Assembly: GCF_001668575.1 (NCBI RefSeq) | Contig: NZ_LZMD01000005.1 | Location: 1 to 42,783 of the forward strand | Reading direction: 5' to 3' | Length of the DNA stretch: 42,783 bases | DNA from: Mycobacterium sp. 1164985.4 | Lineage (GTDB): Bacteria; Actinomycetota; Actinomycetes; Mycobacteriales; Mycobacteriaceae | Shown: piece by piece, positions 8,073-16,921 of the stretch | Position numbering within the stretch: the stretch's first letter is position 1 | Layout of the letters: each line of letters opens with the position of its first letter | Translations under genes and position numbers: made by a program | The notes under the pieces: model-generated | Database searches by the model: none | Told to the model about the DNA's origin: nothing | What the model saw: only the letters and a program-made list of their open reading frames with translations

Positions 8073-10045
8073 ACCCCAACCTCGGCGAGCATCGCTTGTA
8101 TTTCCCCCACGAGCACGCGGAGGTCCTTCTGGATCTCGTCGAGAGGCCTCGGTGGGATGTAGCGGTAGAAGCGGCGGGTGAACGGAACCTCGTACCCGAC
8201 TTTGGTCTTATCGTGGTCGATCCACGCGTTCGGCACGTGAGGCAATACTTCGCGGGCGAAATACTCCTCGATGTCGTCGGTCAGCGGGACGTTCTCGGTG
8301 TCGCGCAAGGCCGGGTTGGGTTCGGGGTTGCCCTTGGCGTCGGTAACGATGATCGCCTCATCGTCATGCTCGCCGATGGTCGACCAGATCGTCTTGACTA
8401 AAGGAGCACCTGGCTTCATCAGTCCGGCCTTGCGGAGTGCGTCTTTGAGTTCGGTGATGAACTCGTCGCGGTCTTTCCACTCCCACCCGATCAGCGTCGT
8501 GAGGGCGTTGCGGAGCGCAGCCTTCTCGCCATCCTTGAGCTTGTCGACGCTCTTATGCGCCAGCACTTCCTCGACCTTCTCCTCGCTCGGGGTGAAGCGG
8601 AGCTGCAGGGGGCGTTCGACGGTGATGGTGGAATAGCCGAACTCCTTCCCCTTGAAGACCTTGGAGTGGGCGTCGTGCTCGTCGGTGGCGTTCTGGTTGC
8701 GGAAACTGTCGTAGAGGCTGCAGATCCGCTCGATGTCCTTCGGGCGAAGCTCCTTCCTCTTCGACCCCAGAGACTTGCGCATCTTCCCGTACATGTCGAC
8801 AGCGTTGATGAGCTGGACCTTGCCCTTGCGCTTAGTAGGTTTGTTGTTGTCCAACACCCAGATATAGGTGCTGATGCCGGTGTTATAGAACATGTCGGTC
8901 GGCAACGCGATAATCACGTCGAGCATGTCGTTCTCGATAATCCACTGCCGAATGTTGGACTCACCCGATCCAGCCCCGCCGGTGAACAGTGGTGAGCCGT
9001 TGAGCACGATGGCCAAGCGGCTGCCGCCCTCGCCGTTCTTGACCGGCTGCATCTTGGAGATCAGATGCATCAGGAACAGCAGCGAACCGTCGGACACTCG
9101 GGGTAGGCCGGGTCCGAAGCGGCCTGCGAAGCCCCGTTGCTCGTATTCGTCGGTGACCTTCTTCTGCTGGGTGTTCCAGGCGACGCCGAACGGCGGATTA
9201 GAAAGCAGAAAATCGAAGTGCTTGGTGCGGAATCCGTCGTCGGTGAGGGTGTCGCCGAGGTAGATGTTGTCGACGTCCTGGCCCTTGATGATCATGTCGG
9301 ACTTGCACATCGCGTACGAGCGCGGGTTGATGTCTTGCCCGTACAGAACGGGGCGGGCCTTCGGGTTCATATCGATGAGGTGATCGTGTGCGGTAGAGAG
9401 CATGCCGCCTGTTCCGGCTGTGGGGTCGTAGATCGTTCTCACGACGCCCGGCTTGGTCAGCACGTCGTCCTGGGTGTGGAACAGGATGTTGACCATGAGC
9501 GCGATGACCTCACGGGGGGTGAAGTGGTCACCCGCCTGCGCGTTGTTGGATTCGGCGAACTTGCGGATCAGTTCTTCGAAGATGTAACCCATGTCGTGGT
9601 TGCTGATCACCCGTGGGTGCAGGTCGACGGCGGCGAACTCCTTGACGATCAGGTACAGGCGATCGGATTTGGCAAGGTCACCTATGAGGTCGATCATGCG
9701 GAACCCGTCGAAGACGTCGCGCACGTTGGGCGAGAGGTGCTCGATGTAGTCGATGAGGTTGTCAGCCACACCTTCGGGATCGCCGACGAGTGCGGCGAAG
9801 GTCCAGCGGGAGGTGTTGTAAAACGGCAGCTTGAACTTGGACTTGAGCATCACGCCCGGGTCGACCTTGGTCGCCGCGACCTTCTCGTACTCGGCAAGGA
9901 CCTCCTCCTTGGTGGGCTCCAGGATGCAGTCCAAGCGCCGCAGGATAGTGAACGGCAGGATCACGTCGCCGTACTGGTTGGGCTGATACGGCCCCCGCAG
10001 CAAGTCAGCGATCTTCCAGATCAGGTTGGCATTGGTCTGCGCCAT
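8069..10045 (-). CDS. hsdM: Type I DNA methyltransferase subunit M (N6-adenine)
   Basis: This 658-residue HsdM transfers a methyl group from S-adenosylmethionine to adenine N6 in the hsdS-defined target. It has an N-terminal helical HsdM_N domain (about 1-160). The methylase domain carries AdoMet motif I DPTAGTGG (207-214) and catalytic motif IV NPPF (283-286, in SNPPFGVAW). The long C-terminal extension (about 450-658) makes it bigger than the roughly 500-residue enteric enzymes but is common in this subfamily. It is first in the operon. The promoter must lie in the 121-bp divergent gap before the nuclease-like gene; that gap contains an inverted TCTCGA/TCGAGA pair (10048-10053 and 10074-10079). 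Confidence 0.96.
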   Translation of the reverse strand: MAQTNANLIWKIADLLRGPYQPNQYGDVILPFTILRRLDCILEPTKEEVLAEYEKVAATKVDPGVMLKSKFKLPFYNTSRWTFAALVGDPEGVADNLIDYIEHLSPNVRDVFDGFRMIDLIGDLAKSDRLYLIVKEFAAVDLHPRVISNHDMGYIFEELIRKFAESNNAQAGDHFTPREVIALMVNILFHTQDDVLTKPGVVRTIYDPTAGTGGMLSTAHDHLIDMNPKARPVLYGQDINPRSYAMCKSDMIIKGQDVDNIYLGDTLTDDGFRTKHFDFLLSNPPFGVAWNTQQKKVTDEYEQRGFAGRFGPGLPRVSDGSLLFLMHLISKMQPVKNGEGGSRLAIVLNGSPLFTGGAGSGESNIRQWIIENDMLDVIIALPTDMFYNTGISTYIWVLDNNKPTKRKGKVQLINAVDMYGKMRKSLGSKRKELRPKDIERICSLYDSFRNQNATDEHDAHSKVFKGKEFGYSTITVERPLQLRFTPSEEKVEEVLAHKSVDKLKDGEKAALRNALTTLIGWEWKDRDEFITELKDALRKAGLMKPGAPLVKTIWSTIGEHDDEAIIVTDAKGNPEPNPALRDTENVPLTDDIEEYFAREVLPHVPNAWIDHDKTKVGYEVPFTRRFYRYIPPRPLDEIQKDLRVLVGEIQAMLAEVGV

Positions 10046-10166
10046 GTTCTCGATTCACTCCCCAGGTCCGATTTCGAGACAGGGCGAAACTACCGCGTCC
10101 GGGCGGGCGAAGGCGGGCATAGCGGTCGTAGTCGGCAGAGTCGGACTTGGTAGGCAGACTGATGAC

Positions 10167-10811
10167 ATGGTCCGTACTGGTGCCCGTGCTGCCGCTCTAC
10201 GGCAACTACTGATTCGCGCCGGGCTCCGGCCCGTCGACCCCGGACCCCCAGCTCCCCGATTGGACGACTTGTCCAATGGCGCCCGTACAGCGGTACTCGC
10301 GGTATACGACGAGCTTGGTGGATTGCAGCCGATGCGTGCCCTTCGTCCTGGCGCCTGGGACTTATCTTTCGCGGAGGGCCTGGTGGTGGAGCTAGACGAG
10401 GAACTGCATTTCAATCGCTACCGATCCGTGACGCTCAAAGCTGCCGACCCCGCCGAGCTGCCCTGGCAAGACGCGTATCTCGACTTCTGCGCACATTACG
10501 AAGAGCACTGCCTCCAGGCCGGCAAGTGGGGCAAGCGTTGGACGACACCTTCTTGCGAAGCGATGTTCGGCCCTGCAGGCGACCCGGGTGCGCTGCAGGA
10601 GGCAGGCGCTCCGCGATGGAAGCAGCGCGCCCTGTACGACGCCTTCAAAGATATCGCCGCCTCCGATTCACGTACCTGGCGCCTCGCCAGGATCTCGGTC
10701 TGGGACGAGATTGACGGCGTTCGGCTCGGCGACGCTCTGAACGCCGGGGCACCGGTCGATCCTGCGCAGCTACGCGATCTCGTGACTCGTCGCACGACGT
10801 CAGCGACCTGA
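10167..10811 (+). CDS. Putative PD-(D/E)XK/Vsr-like nuclease-fold protein beside the RM operon
   Basis: The 214-residue protein has no certain assignment; it may be what Pfam calls DUF7255, recalled from memory. Residues 63-86 read AWDLSFAEGLVVELDEELHF and then NRYR. This matches the shape of the PD-(D/E)XK core in Vsr and DUF559-type nucleases: Asp, short strand, then an hVhEhD-x(3)-H strand, giving candidates D65, E75, D77 and H81. A conserved-looking C-terminal part (WGKRWTTPSCEAMFG, APRWKQRALYDAF) follows. It is divergent from hsdM across 121 bp, and its end overlaps the convergent serine-recombinase gene by 12 bp. The ATG at 10167 follows ggcaga at loose spacing. The nuclease role is inference. 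Confidence 0.75.
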   Translation: MVRTGARAAALRQLLIRAGLRPVDPGPPAPRLDDLSNGARTAVLAVYDELGGLQPMRALRPGAWDLSFAEGLVVELDEELHFNRYRSVTLKAADPAELPWQDAYLDFCAHYEEHCLQAGKWGKRWTTPSCEAMFGPAGDPGALQEAGAPRWKQRALYDAFKDIAASDSRTWRLARISVWDEIDGVRLGDALNAGAPVDPAQLRDLVTRRTTSAT

Positions 10812-11411
10812 GGTCGCAGCCTTGGTTGGCTCTAGATACCGGTACAGCGTCGCGCGACTCACGCCAAGATACTTCGCGATGTCCTTCGCTGTGTGACCAT
10901 CGGCTTTCATCCGCGTCGCGGTGGCGATATGTTCGGCGTCGTCGACCTTGCGGGGGCGTCCGAACTTGGTGCCGTTGGCGCGTGACGCAGCCCGCTTGAG
11001 TGCGGTGCGCTCTTTGATCAGCTCGCGTTCGTACTCGGCCAGCGACCCGAGGACGCCGATCATCATCCGGCCCGCCGGAGTTGAGGAGTCGATGCCGTCG
11101 GAGACCGACACCAAGGTGGCACCTCGCTCGGTCAGTACCCGGACGGTCTGCAGGATGTGGAGCATGTTGCGTCCCAGTCGGTCGAGCTTCCACACCACCA
11201 CGGTGTCGCCGTCGCGCACGTACTCCAAGAGGGCAGCCAACCCTGGCCGGTCATCTCGTGCACCCGAAATTACGTCGGAGAAGACTCTGGTGACCCCAGC
11301 TGTGACGAGTGCGTCGTTCTGCTGACCGAGAGTTTGGGCGACAGTTGAGACTCGCGTGTATCCGACGCGCGTGCCCGCGAGAATGGTTGTCGCGGCATTG
11401 TTCTGACTCAC
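10800..11411 (-). CDS. Serine recombinase (resolvase/invertase family)
   Basis: This is a resolvase/Pin-type recombinase of about 203 residues. The N-terminal catalytic domain has the nucleophile S22 in VGYTRVST. Arginines lie in GARDDRPGL and KLDRLGRN (about 75-82), and a long E helix (GVLGSLAEYERELIKERT) follows. The C-terminal HTH_7 DNA-binding domain (about 155-200, DIAKYLGVSRATLYRYL) recognises crossover sites. The frame stays open to an ATG at 11519, but the conserved domain starts near residue 14 from the GTG at 11411, which I chose. The start is uncertain. Three 14-bp repeats lie just upstream at 11430-11471 and could be its binding sites. It could resolve co-integrates or invert a segment; no transposase partner is visible. 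Confidence 0.9.
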   Translation of the reverse strand: MSQNNAATTILAGTRVGYTRVSTVAQTLGQQNDALVTAGVTRVFSDVISGARDDRPGLAALLEYVRDGDTVVVWKLDRLGRNMLHILQTVRVLTERGATLVSVSDGIDSSTPAGRMMIGVLGSLAEYERELIKERTALKRAASRANGTKFGRPRKVDDAEHIATATRMKADGHTAKDIAKYLGVSRATLYRYLEPTKAATSGR

Positions 11412-11429
11412 AAGAGTGGTCAACGCGAG

Positions 11430-11471
11430 TTTCGAGACAGATATTTCTGAGACCAACTTTCGAGACACCGC
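11430..11471. repeat. Three 14-bp direct repeats upstream of the serine recombinase
   Basis: Repeats start at 11430, 11444 and 11458: TTTCGAGACAGATA, TTTCTGAGACCAAC and TTTCGAGACACCGC. The 9-mer TTTCGAGAC also occurs at 11530 and, in the hsdM promoter gap, at 10072 (there as TTTCGAGACAG, identical to the 11430 copy). Exact 14-bp spacing upstream of a recombinase suggests a res-like or autoregulatory site; this is inference. Confidence 0.6.
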
Positions 11472-11671
11472 CACCTGGATGATCTCGACCGGTAGGCGGC
11501 GGGGCCAGCGGCGTCTCATATGTGGTCTATTTCGAGACTCGCTCCGCGAGAAGGTTCTACTGTTCGCCGACGATGTAGTTCGTGAAGCCTCCAGAATCGA
11601 AGAGGGCTACCGAGTCGACCCGTCGGCAGTGGCTCCGGGGCTCCGGGGTGTGGGAGACGGCCAATGCCGTT

Positions 11672-12760
11672 CTATCCGTCTCTGTTGACGTCGTCATGAA
11701 TGACGTCGGAGGCTTCCTCGCCATCGAGGACGACCCCCTCCGATTCGAGGATGCCGATCACATCAATCGAGGTCTCCGCATCGTCCTCGTCGCTGGAGAC
11801 GTCTACGTCGGCGTCGAAGACTATTGGCTGCAGGTCGCCGCCCTTGTCATATAGAAATCGCTCCCGGTACGCCCAGTAGGCGGCATCGGCCACATCGTCG
11901 ACCATCTTCCAGTTCAGCGCGGCTCCGATCCCAACGCCCGCGATTGGCACCAATTGTCCGAGCTTTTTCTTGGTGAGCTTCTGCCCGAACTGGGTAGCGA
12001 ACTTCTGTACAACCTTGACGAAGGTCTGCTGGTTTAGCTGCTGCCACGCCATGTTGGTAGCGAGGCTGCGGGTCAGGATCGCGAGCTGTTGATATGCGAC
12101 GGCTTTCGCTGACGGGGTCACCGCCAGACCGAGACCGATGACTTGCATCATGAACACTTCCTCAGCGGGATCACGCGGGTCGTAGCCGTAGTAGAGAGCA
12201 TCATGAGCGATTACCCGGCTGCAGGCGGAGAGGATTGTCGCGGCGTCGACGCCCATCGCTGCCGCGATGGTGCCGAGTCCGGGCGCGGAACCTGCACCTG
12301 CCCCAGCTACCGCACCAGTTGCGGCGAGCGCTTGGCCACCGCTTACGGCCAGTCCGGCGGCGGCTCCCTCAACTGCGGCGGACACGGAATAGGCGTAGTG
12401 CAGCCGTGTAAAGGAGGCGACCTTGTCGACTGCCCTAAGGTCTAGCTCTCGGATGTCGTCGAGGTGCTTGACCGAGTGGCCCTTTCTGGCGTATGCGCGA
12501 ATTACGCGGGCCTCGGACGTCGTCAATTGACCGGTGCGGGTCATGAACTTGCCAGCCCCTTCAGCGGTCGCCTTCAGCGCAGCGACGCCGCCATCCTTGA
12601 CCTTGGCTGCACCAGGGGTTTTCAGCGCTTTGCCGTACCAGTCGCGCCCCTTGGTCCTGACCGACTCCGGTACCAAGCGACGTGGGGACCGACCTAATTC
12701 GCGCTCCCGGTGTTCACGGACCTTTTCCATTTGCTGCTGCTCGTAGGCTGATAGTCCCAC
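11672..12760 (-). CDS. EcsC-family protein
   Basis: The product of 362 residues resembles the EcsC family, named after a Bacillus ABC-transporter operon gene; the biochemical role is unknown. Supporting features are an Ala/Gly-rich hydrophobic centre (about 125-200), the family-like ALYYGYDPRDPAEEVFMMQVIGLGLA segment, and the block QLVPIAGVGIGAALNWKMVDDVADAAYWAYRERFLYDK near 285-325. The C-terminal tail is strongly acidic (SSDEDDAETS). The GTG at 12760 follows gacgaagg and is preferred over the ATG at 12838. It shares strand with the kinase cluster upstream but is separated from it by 324 bp, so it is probably transcribed separately. Confidence 0.75.
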   Translation of the reverse strand: MGLSAYEQQQMEKVREHRERELGRSPRRLVPESVRTKGRDWYGKALKTPGAAKVKDGGVAALKATAEGAGKFMTRTGQLTTSEARVIRAYARKGHSVKHLDDIRELDLRAVDKVASFTRLHYAYSVSAAVEGAAAGLAVSGGQALAATGAVAGAGAGSAPGLGTIAAAMGVDAATILSACSRVIAHDALYYGYDPRDPAEEVFMMQVIGLGLAVTPSAKAVAYQQLAILTRSLATNMAWQQLNQQTFVKVVQKFATQFGQKLTKKKLGQLVPIAGVGIGAALNWKMVDDVADAAYWAYRERFLYDKGGDLQPIVFDADVDVSSDEDDAETSIDVIGILESEGVVLDGEEASDVIHDDVNRDG

Positions 12761-13084
12761 TGGCCTTCGTCCCCCTTTACTTCGAATTCTGACGACGTCA
12801 GCACCCCGCAGTGGCGAATTGAGGTGCCGAACGTCCAACCGCGCCTAGTGCCACCGCTATCGGCGACGACGTTGTCCAGGATCGGACTGTTTGCGGATTG
12901 CCCGACGAATGCAGTGAAGACAAGGGTGCATTGACTGGAACCGCGCGACTAAGGGCACAGTCTGCTTGTCGAACCTTCCTTCCTGCCCAGGCCATTCAGA
13001 TCACTGAGCCCGCGACTACTTCGCAAGAGCCGCAAAGTTCAGGTCCTGCAAGGCTTGGATTCATACGAAGTGGGGCCGCGTGGA
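12761..13084. other. Intergenic stretch between the kinase and EcsC-like genes
   Basis: These 324 bases contain only short frames without convincing starts or family features. The segment should hold the promoter of the EcsC-like gene and the end of the kinase transcript. I see no strong hairpin or repeat. Confidence 0.5.
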
Positions 13085-14878
13085 CTAGCTGGGAATGACG
13101 TCATTACACAGTGGGTGGGGACCGTCGGCCATGCTCCCCGTATTGATGTAGCCTCCGCTGCTCACGCTGTACCACGCCTCCTTACCGAGGAAGAAGGCGC
13201 TGTTCTCGTCAAGACCGTAGCGATTCATCAGCATTTGCGTGAGGTCAGTGACGTAATCAGCGCCACCGGCAACTGCTCTGCAGGCGAATGCAGCCTGTTC
13301 GGGCGTCCACGGGCCGCATTTATCCGGTCGCTGTGATGAGCATCCTGGTCCATTGGGATTGGATGACGACGTCGCCGTCCCTGAAGGAGTGAGTTCAGGG
13401 CCCGCTACTGGACAAATCCAGTCCATCGCCGAGCGGTAGATTACTCTGGCGTCCTCGTAGCTTAGGCCGTGGTACTTATCGACCAAGCGGTCCTCCACCG
13501 CAGCTTGGTCAGCACCCTGCGTATCCCAGTCGCACACCCAGGCCGCGCTGTCAGTAAAGGTGACCCCGAACATGAGGTCGTAGCCTTCCGGCGATAACTC
13601 CTGTTCCATCGCGCGGGCGTATCCCGCCCAGTCGGCTCCGTCGATGTTGGGCAGCTCATCGCCCGGTGTGGGCACGGTCGGAGTGCGAACCACAGTCGGA
13701 GTTGCACTGCTACTCGTCGGGGATGGCGGCGGCGCGGCAGCAGGTGCCGGTGACGTCGGGGTTGTGACCGCTGTCGGCAACGACGTGGTCGATGGCTTCT
13801 GCGTGGGTGTCGCGCTGTGATCGGATTGCGGGGATTGCTGCTGCCATGGCCGCCAAAGCGCCCCGGCGACAACGGCAAGCAGCAGTGCGACAACCGAGAC
13901 CGCGATTACCCACCGCGTGGGGGAGCCCACAGGGCTGTTCTGTGTCGTAGCGCCAAGAGTCTTGGACGCGGCAGGCGTGACGTCAGACGGAAGGGCTACT
14001 GGGGCAGGCGTGGTCGGCGCGGCGTGTTGTGAATTTTTCGGGCCAGCGGATTCGGTGATCGCGGTCGCGAAGTCGGTGCAGGATACGAAGCGGTCGTTGG
14101 CGTTCTTGGCTAAGGAGGCAGCCAAAATCGGGTCGAGCGAGGCAAGTTCGGGCCGTATGCCAGCGAGTGCAGGTACTGGGGCGTTGAGGTGGCGGCTGAT
14201 GACGACAGCCGGGTTGGAGTTCGGAAAGGGCTGCGATCCGGCCAGTAGATGAAAGGTCGTGGCAGCGAGCGCATACTGGTCCGCTCGCCCATCCATCGGC
14301 TCGCCCATGAGCTGCTCAGGGGCTGAATAGGCGACCGTCCCTACCGTCATGTTGGTCGTGGTGATCCCGCTGACGTCGTCGAGCTGCCGGGCGATACCGA
14401 AGTCCGCGAGATAGACGTCAGGTTCGTCGCTGTCGAGGTCGGCGACGATGATGTTGGCGGGTTTGACGTCGCGGTGCAGGAGGCCTTTCTTGTGCGCGTA
14501 ATCCAGAGCGCTACCGACCGCACTGACTATGCGCACGGCGAGGTCGATCGGCATACCTGCGGGATACTTCTGGGCCAGAAGCTGTGCGGCGTCGGTGCCG
14601 TCGATGTAGTCCATCGCGATCCAAAGGTGACCATCGTGCTCGCCTCGGTCGTGGACGCCGACGATGTGGGGATGGCGCAGTCCTGCCGCGAGATCCGCTT
14701 CGCGGACGAATCTTTCCCGGAAAGACTCGTCACTCGATAGATCGGAGCGAAGAACTTTGAGTGCTTCCTGGCGCGGCAAGCGGGGGTGTTGGACCAAGTA
14801 GACCTCGCCCATGCCGCCAGAGCCAAGCAGCCGCAGGACTCGGTACCCGGCGAAGGCTTCGCCAATTCTCAAAGGCAT
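13085..14878 (-). CDS. Transmembrane Ser/Thr protein kinase with DUF732-like ectodomains (PknF-like)
   Basis: This 597-residue Hanks-type kinase has all catalytic motifs: glycine loop [12 protein letters not shown] (18-29), K41, alpha-C Glu60, HRD at 135-137, DFG at 159-161, a Thr-rich activation loop ([11 protein letters not shown]) and APE at 186-188. A juxtamembrane linker leads to one TM helix (323-342). A Pro/Thr/Ser-rich stalk follows (about 350-407), then two extracytoplasmic modules. Both have DUF732-like patterns with paired cysteines: about 415-490 (C449, C489) and 513-597 (C513, C521, C533, C591). The start [13 protein letters not shown] mirrors mycobacterial PknF (recalled), so ATG 14878 is preferred to 14920. 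The next genes upstream encode exported proteins. The ligand and substrates are unknown. A chromosomal-type kinase on a mobile island is unusual. Confidence 0.9.
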   Translation of the reverse strand: MPLRIGEAFAGYRVLRLLGSGGMGEVYLVQHPRLPRQEALKVLRSDLSSDESFRERFVREADLAAGLRHPHIVGVHDRGEHDGHLWIAMDYIDGTDAAQLLAQKYPAGMPIDLAVRIVSAVGSALDYAHKKGLLHRDVKPANIIVADLDSDEPDVYLADFGIARQLDDVSGITTTNMTVGTVAYSAPEQLMGEPMDGRADQYALAATTFHLLAGSQPFPNSNPAVVISRHLNAPVPALAGIRPELASLDPILAASLAKNANDRFVSCTDFATAITESAGPKNSQHAAPTTPAPVALPSDVTPAASKTLGATTQNSPVGSPTRWVIAVSVVALLLAVVAGALWRPWQQQSPQSDHSATPTQKPSTTSLPTAVTTPTSPAPAAAPPPSPTSSSATPTVVRTPTVPTPGDELPNIDGADWAGYARAMEQELSPEGYDLMFGVTFTDSAAWVCDWDTQGADQAAVEDRLVDKYHGLSYEDARVIYRSAMDWICPVAGPELTPSGTATSSSNPNGPGCSSQRPDKCGPWTPEQAAFACRAVAGGADYVTDLTQMLMNRYGLDENSAFFLGKEAWYSVSSGGYINTGSMADGPHPLCNDVIPS

Positions 14879-15002
14879 GAGTTGGGTGCAGGCTGTCGGC
14901 GTGGGTTGGTGTGGCGACATGGCGTTCGACCGGCGCTCGTGGTGCTCTTACGGGTCAGCCCGACCTGCGGTGCATCCCGCCCCGTCATGCTCAGCGGCAC
15001 CG

Positions 15003-15401
15003 CTACACCGAACCGACTGCACCAGTGTGCTCGGGGCACAGATGGTTTACCGCATATCCAGCAAAAATATTGGCGTAGTAGCTGGAGTACTCGGCAGAGC
15101 CGGCTGCCTGCAGAACCGGCGTAAGCGGGTTCCCGTCGCCGTCTAGCGTTGAACAGACCTGGTGACCCACGGCAACCGGGTCCATGCCGCTCAAGAACGC
15201 TGGCCAGCCCGTGTAGCTACTGCCTAGAGAGCCGATGGCCTGGAGGAAGTTGTACTCCTGCTCTGGTGTGGCCGTTGCCGGGGAAACGCCCGCGAACACG
15301 AAGGCGACCGGTGCGATACCACCGACGATCACCGCTCTCAGGCTGATCGCGATCCTGCGTTGTTGCCGCCTTTGCGGCAGACATAGAAAGTGTGTCTTCA
15401 T
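15003..15401 (-). CDS. Secreted DUF732-family protein
   Basis: The 132-residue protein begins with basic residues and a hydrophobic signal (ISLRAVIVGGIAPVAFVFAGVSPATA), with likely cleavage after ATA near residue 45. The mature part follows the mycobacterial DUF732 pattern. It has FLQAIGSLG near the start, a Cys in VGHQVCSTLDGDG, and ends YAVNHLCPE, so the two cysteines probably form a disulfide. The function of DUF732 is unknown. It lies 124 bp upstream of the kinase and 7 bp after the preceding exported protein, all on the same strand. The shared domain type suggests that kinase ectodomain and secreted protein act on the same ligand or on each other; that is inference. Confidence 0.8.
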   Translation of the reverse strand: MKTHFLCLPQRRQQRRIAISLRAVIVGGIAPVAFVFAGVSPATATPEQEYNFLQAIGSLGSSYTGWPAFLSGMDPVAVGHQVCSTLDGDGNPLTPVLQAAGSAEYSSYYANIFAGYAVNHLCPEHTGAVGSV

Positions 15402-15408
15402 GATGGGT

Positions 15409-15879
15409 TCAGTTGGGGACCCAGCCGGTGCTGATGTCGCATACCAGAGGCGCGCCGTCGGGGGATTGCGCGGCGTACTGCTGTTCGATGCGACATGGGG
15501 CTCCGATTTGCCGAGTGCCTATCACCGGTATCGCCCGAACCCATAAACCGGTGCCGTCGCTTTGGCCTGCACAGATCATTTGAGAGCCATTCGACGTCTG
15601 GCCGAACGGGAAGCGCTGCCAGTTGTAGCAGGCAGCGCCCTCGACAGCCCCATCCACCAGCCCGGGCAAACCGTATTGCTGCGACATCGGCACCGGGCAC
15701 TGCCCGGTACTCACGCCGATGCTGTTGATCTCCGCGTTGGACCTAGAGTCACCTGCATAGTCGATTTGGTCGGTGCATCGGACATCGGCGGACGCTGACT
15801 GTGCCCAAGCGAGCGATCCCATACTGACTGCCGAGCAGCACAATAACGACGCCGCAGCCGCGCCAAGCGAACCTCTCAT
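15409..15879 (-). CDS. Small exported protein of unknown function
   Basis: The 156-residue product has a clear Sec signal peptide (MRGSLGAAAASLLCCSAVSM, cleavage probably after ASA near 30). The mature part of about 125 residues has six or so cysteines (RCTDQ, GQCPV, ACYNW, MICAG, PCRIE, VCDIS), which suggests disulfides outside the membrane. The ATG at 15879 follows ggggaaactta; the longer frame to 15960 lacks a better start. It is only 7 bp from the DUF732 gene downstream and probably forms an operon with it. I do not recognise the family. Confidence 0.75.
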   Translation of the reverse strand: MRGSLGAAAASLLCCSAVSMGSLAWAQSASADVRCTDQIDYAGDSRSNAEINSIGVSTGQCPVPMSQQYGLPGLVDGAVEGAACYNWQRFPFGQTSNGSQMICAGQSDGTGLWVRAIPVIGTRQIGAPCRIEQQYAAQSPDGAPLVCDISTGWVPN

Positions 15880-16072
15880 TAAGTTTCCCCGTGATTCTCG
15901 ATCCCTACCCCGCGAGAAGTGTATACAGCAAACTTCCAAGATCGTTACAAGTGCGGGCAACTGGGCCGGTCATCGTCGTCGGCGTCTCGATGGCCCTGGT
16001 CGCGGTTTGGGGCATGGTTTTCGTCAGCTCATATTCGCGACGCCCGCAGCCTCTTGCATGCTCACAGCGCTG

Positions 16073-16768
16073 TCAGGCGTGTGGCTGCTGCGTTCGCATC
16101 GAAAGGCTGCGCTCGGTCTCTAGGATGTCAGTACAACCATCGAGCATGTCGTCAGAGTCCATCTTGCGCATCAAGACCGCTTGCGGGTTGTCCATGCGCA
16201 TCGACGTTTCGATTACGAGGCGGCAGGCGTCTTCAATCGAGCGGACGGTGCCCCCAGGAATCGTTTGGCTGTTCCGCCACACCATCCTGGCATCGCTGCT
16301 GAGCGCGGACCTGCCGTACTGATACGCGCCCTCGTCGCGGGATCCGAATCCGACGGCTACAGCGACACCGACGAGGATGACGACAGGAATGGCAATAACA
16401 GCTATTCGCCTCGGCGTTTTTAGGGCCCGCCAGTGTGCCAGGAGTTTGGTCGCCGTACCTCCGCTCTCGTCGGCGGGCTCACCCGCAGGAGCAGACGGCG
16501 GCTTCCGTGGCGTTTTGGGTCGCCGCGATGCCGGGGCTGTTGTCGCGATCGATACGGTCGACCGCGGTGTCGATTTCGCCCCTCGCCCTGCTGCGACGGG
16601 AACGACCTCTTGGTGTCGAAAGGCTAGGGTTCCGAGTTCATCTGCGAACTTGACGAACACGTATTCGTCGTCGGCTTCATAACGCGGATCGACGATGCCG
16701 ACCTGGCCGAAATGGTCGTCATCGGCTGCGACGACTTTCACTCGTCCACCCGATACGAACTGCGGCAC
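16073..16768 (-). CDS. Single-pass membrane protein with an SH3/KOW-like N-terminus
   Basis: The 231-residue protein starts with a beta-rich segment, about 6-58 (GRVKVVAADDDHFGQVGIVD ... DEYVFVKFADE). It looks like a KOW/SH3-like small barrel. A Pro/Ala/Lys-rich linker and one TM helix follow (about 121-142, RRIAVIAIPVVILVGVAVAV). The extracytoplasmic tail of about 85 residues carries two cysteines (DACRLVIE, DGCTDIL). It lies at the upstream end of the exported-protein/kinase cluster, 193 bp before the small exported protein. Orientation is predicted with the small barrel inside. No family is recognised. Confidence 0.7.
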   Translation of the reverse strand: MPQFVSGGRVKVVAADDDHFGQVGIVDPRYEADDEYVFVKFADELGTLAFRHQEVVPVAAGRGAKSTPRSTVSIATTAPASRRPKTPRKPPSAPAGEPADESGGTATKLLAHWRALKTPRRIAVIAIPVVILVGVAVAVGFGSRDEGAYQYGRSALSSDARMVWRNSQTIPGGTVRSIEDACRLVIETSMRMDNPQAVLMRKMDSDDMLDGCTDILETERSLSMRTQQPHA

Positions 16769-16921
16769 GGCACGCTCTCTCTCGGCTTGAGTGTCACGGA
16801 CGCGACAGCCGGCTTCTAGAATCGGGTCAAGACAGATCGCAGCGGCTCGGGAGCGGAGCTAGGTAGGCGTTCGATCCCGGTCATGTCTGGGTCGCCGATT
16901 CGTCGTTTCCCGAGGGCACGC

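Noticed and set aside
9137..10153. 338-residue plus frame opposite hsdM
   Set aside because: It is Val/Asp/Gly-rich and mirrors the hsdM codons; there is no ribosome-binding site or domain.
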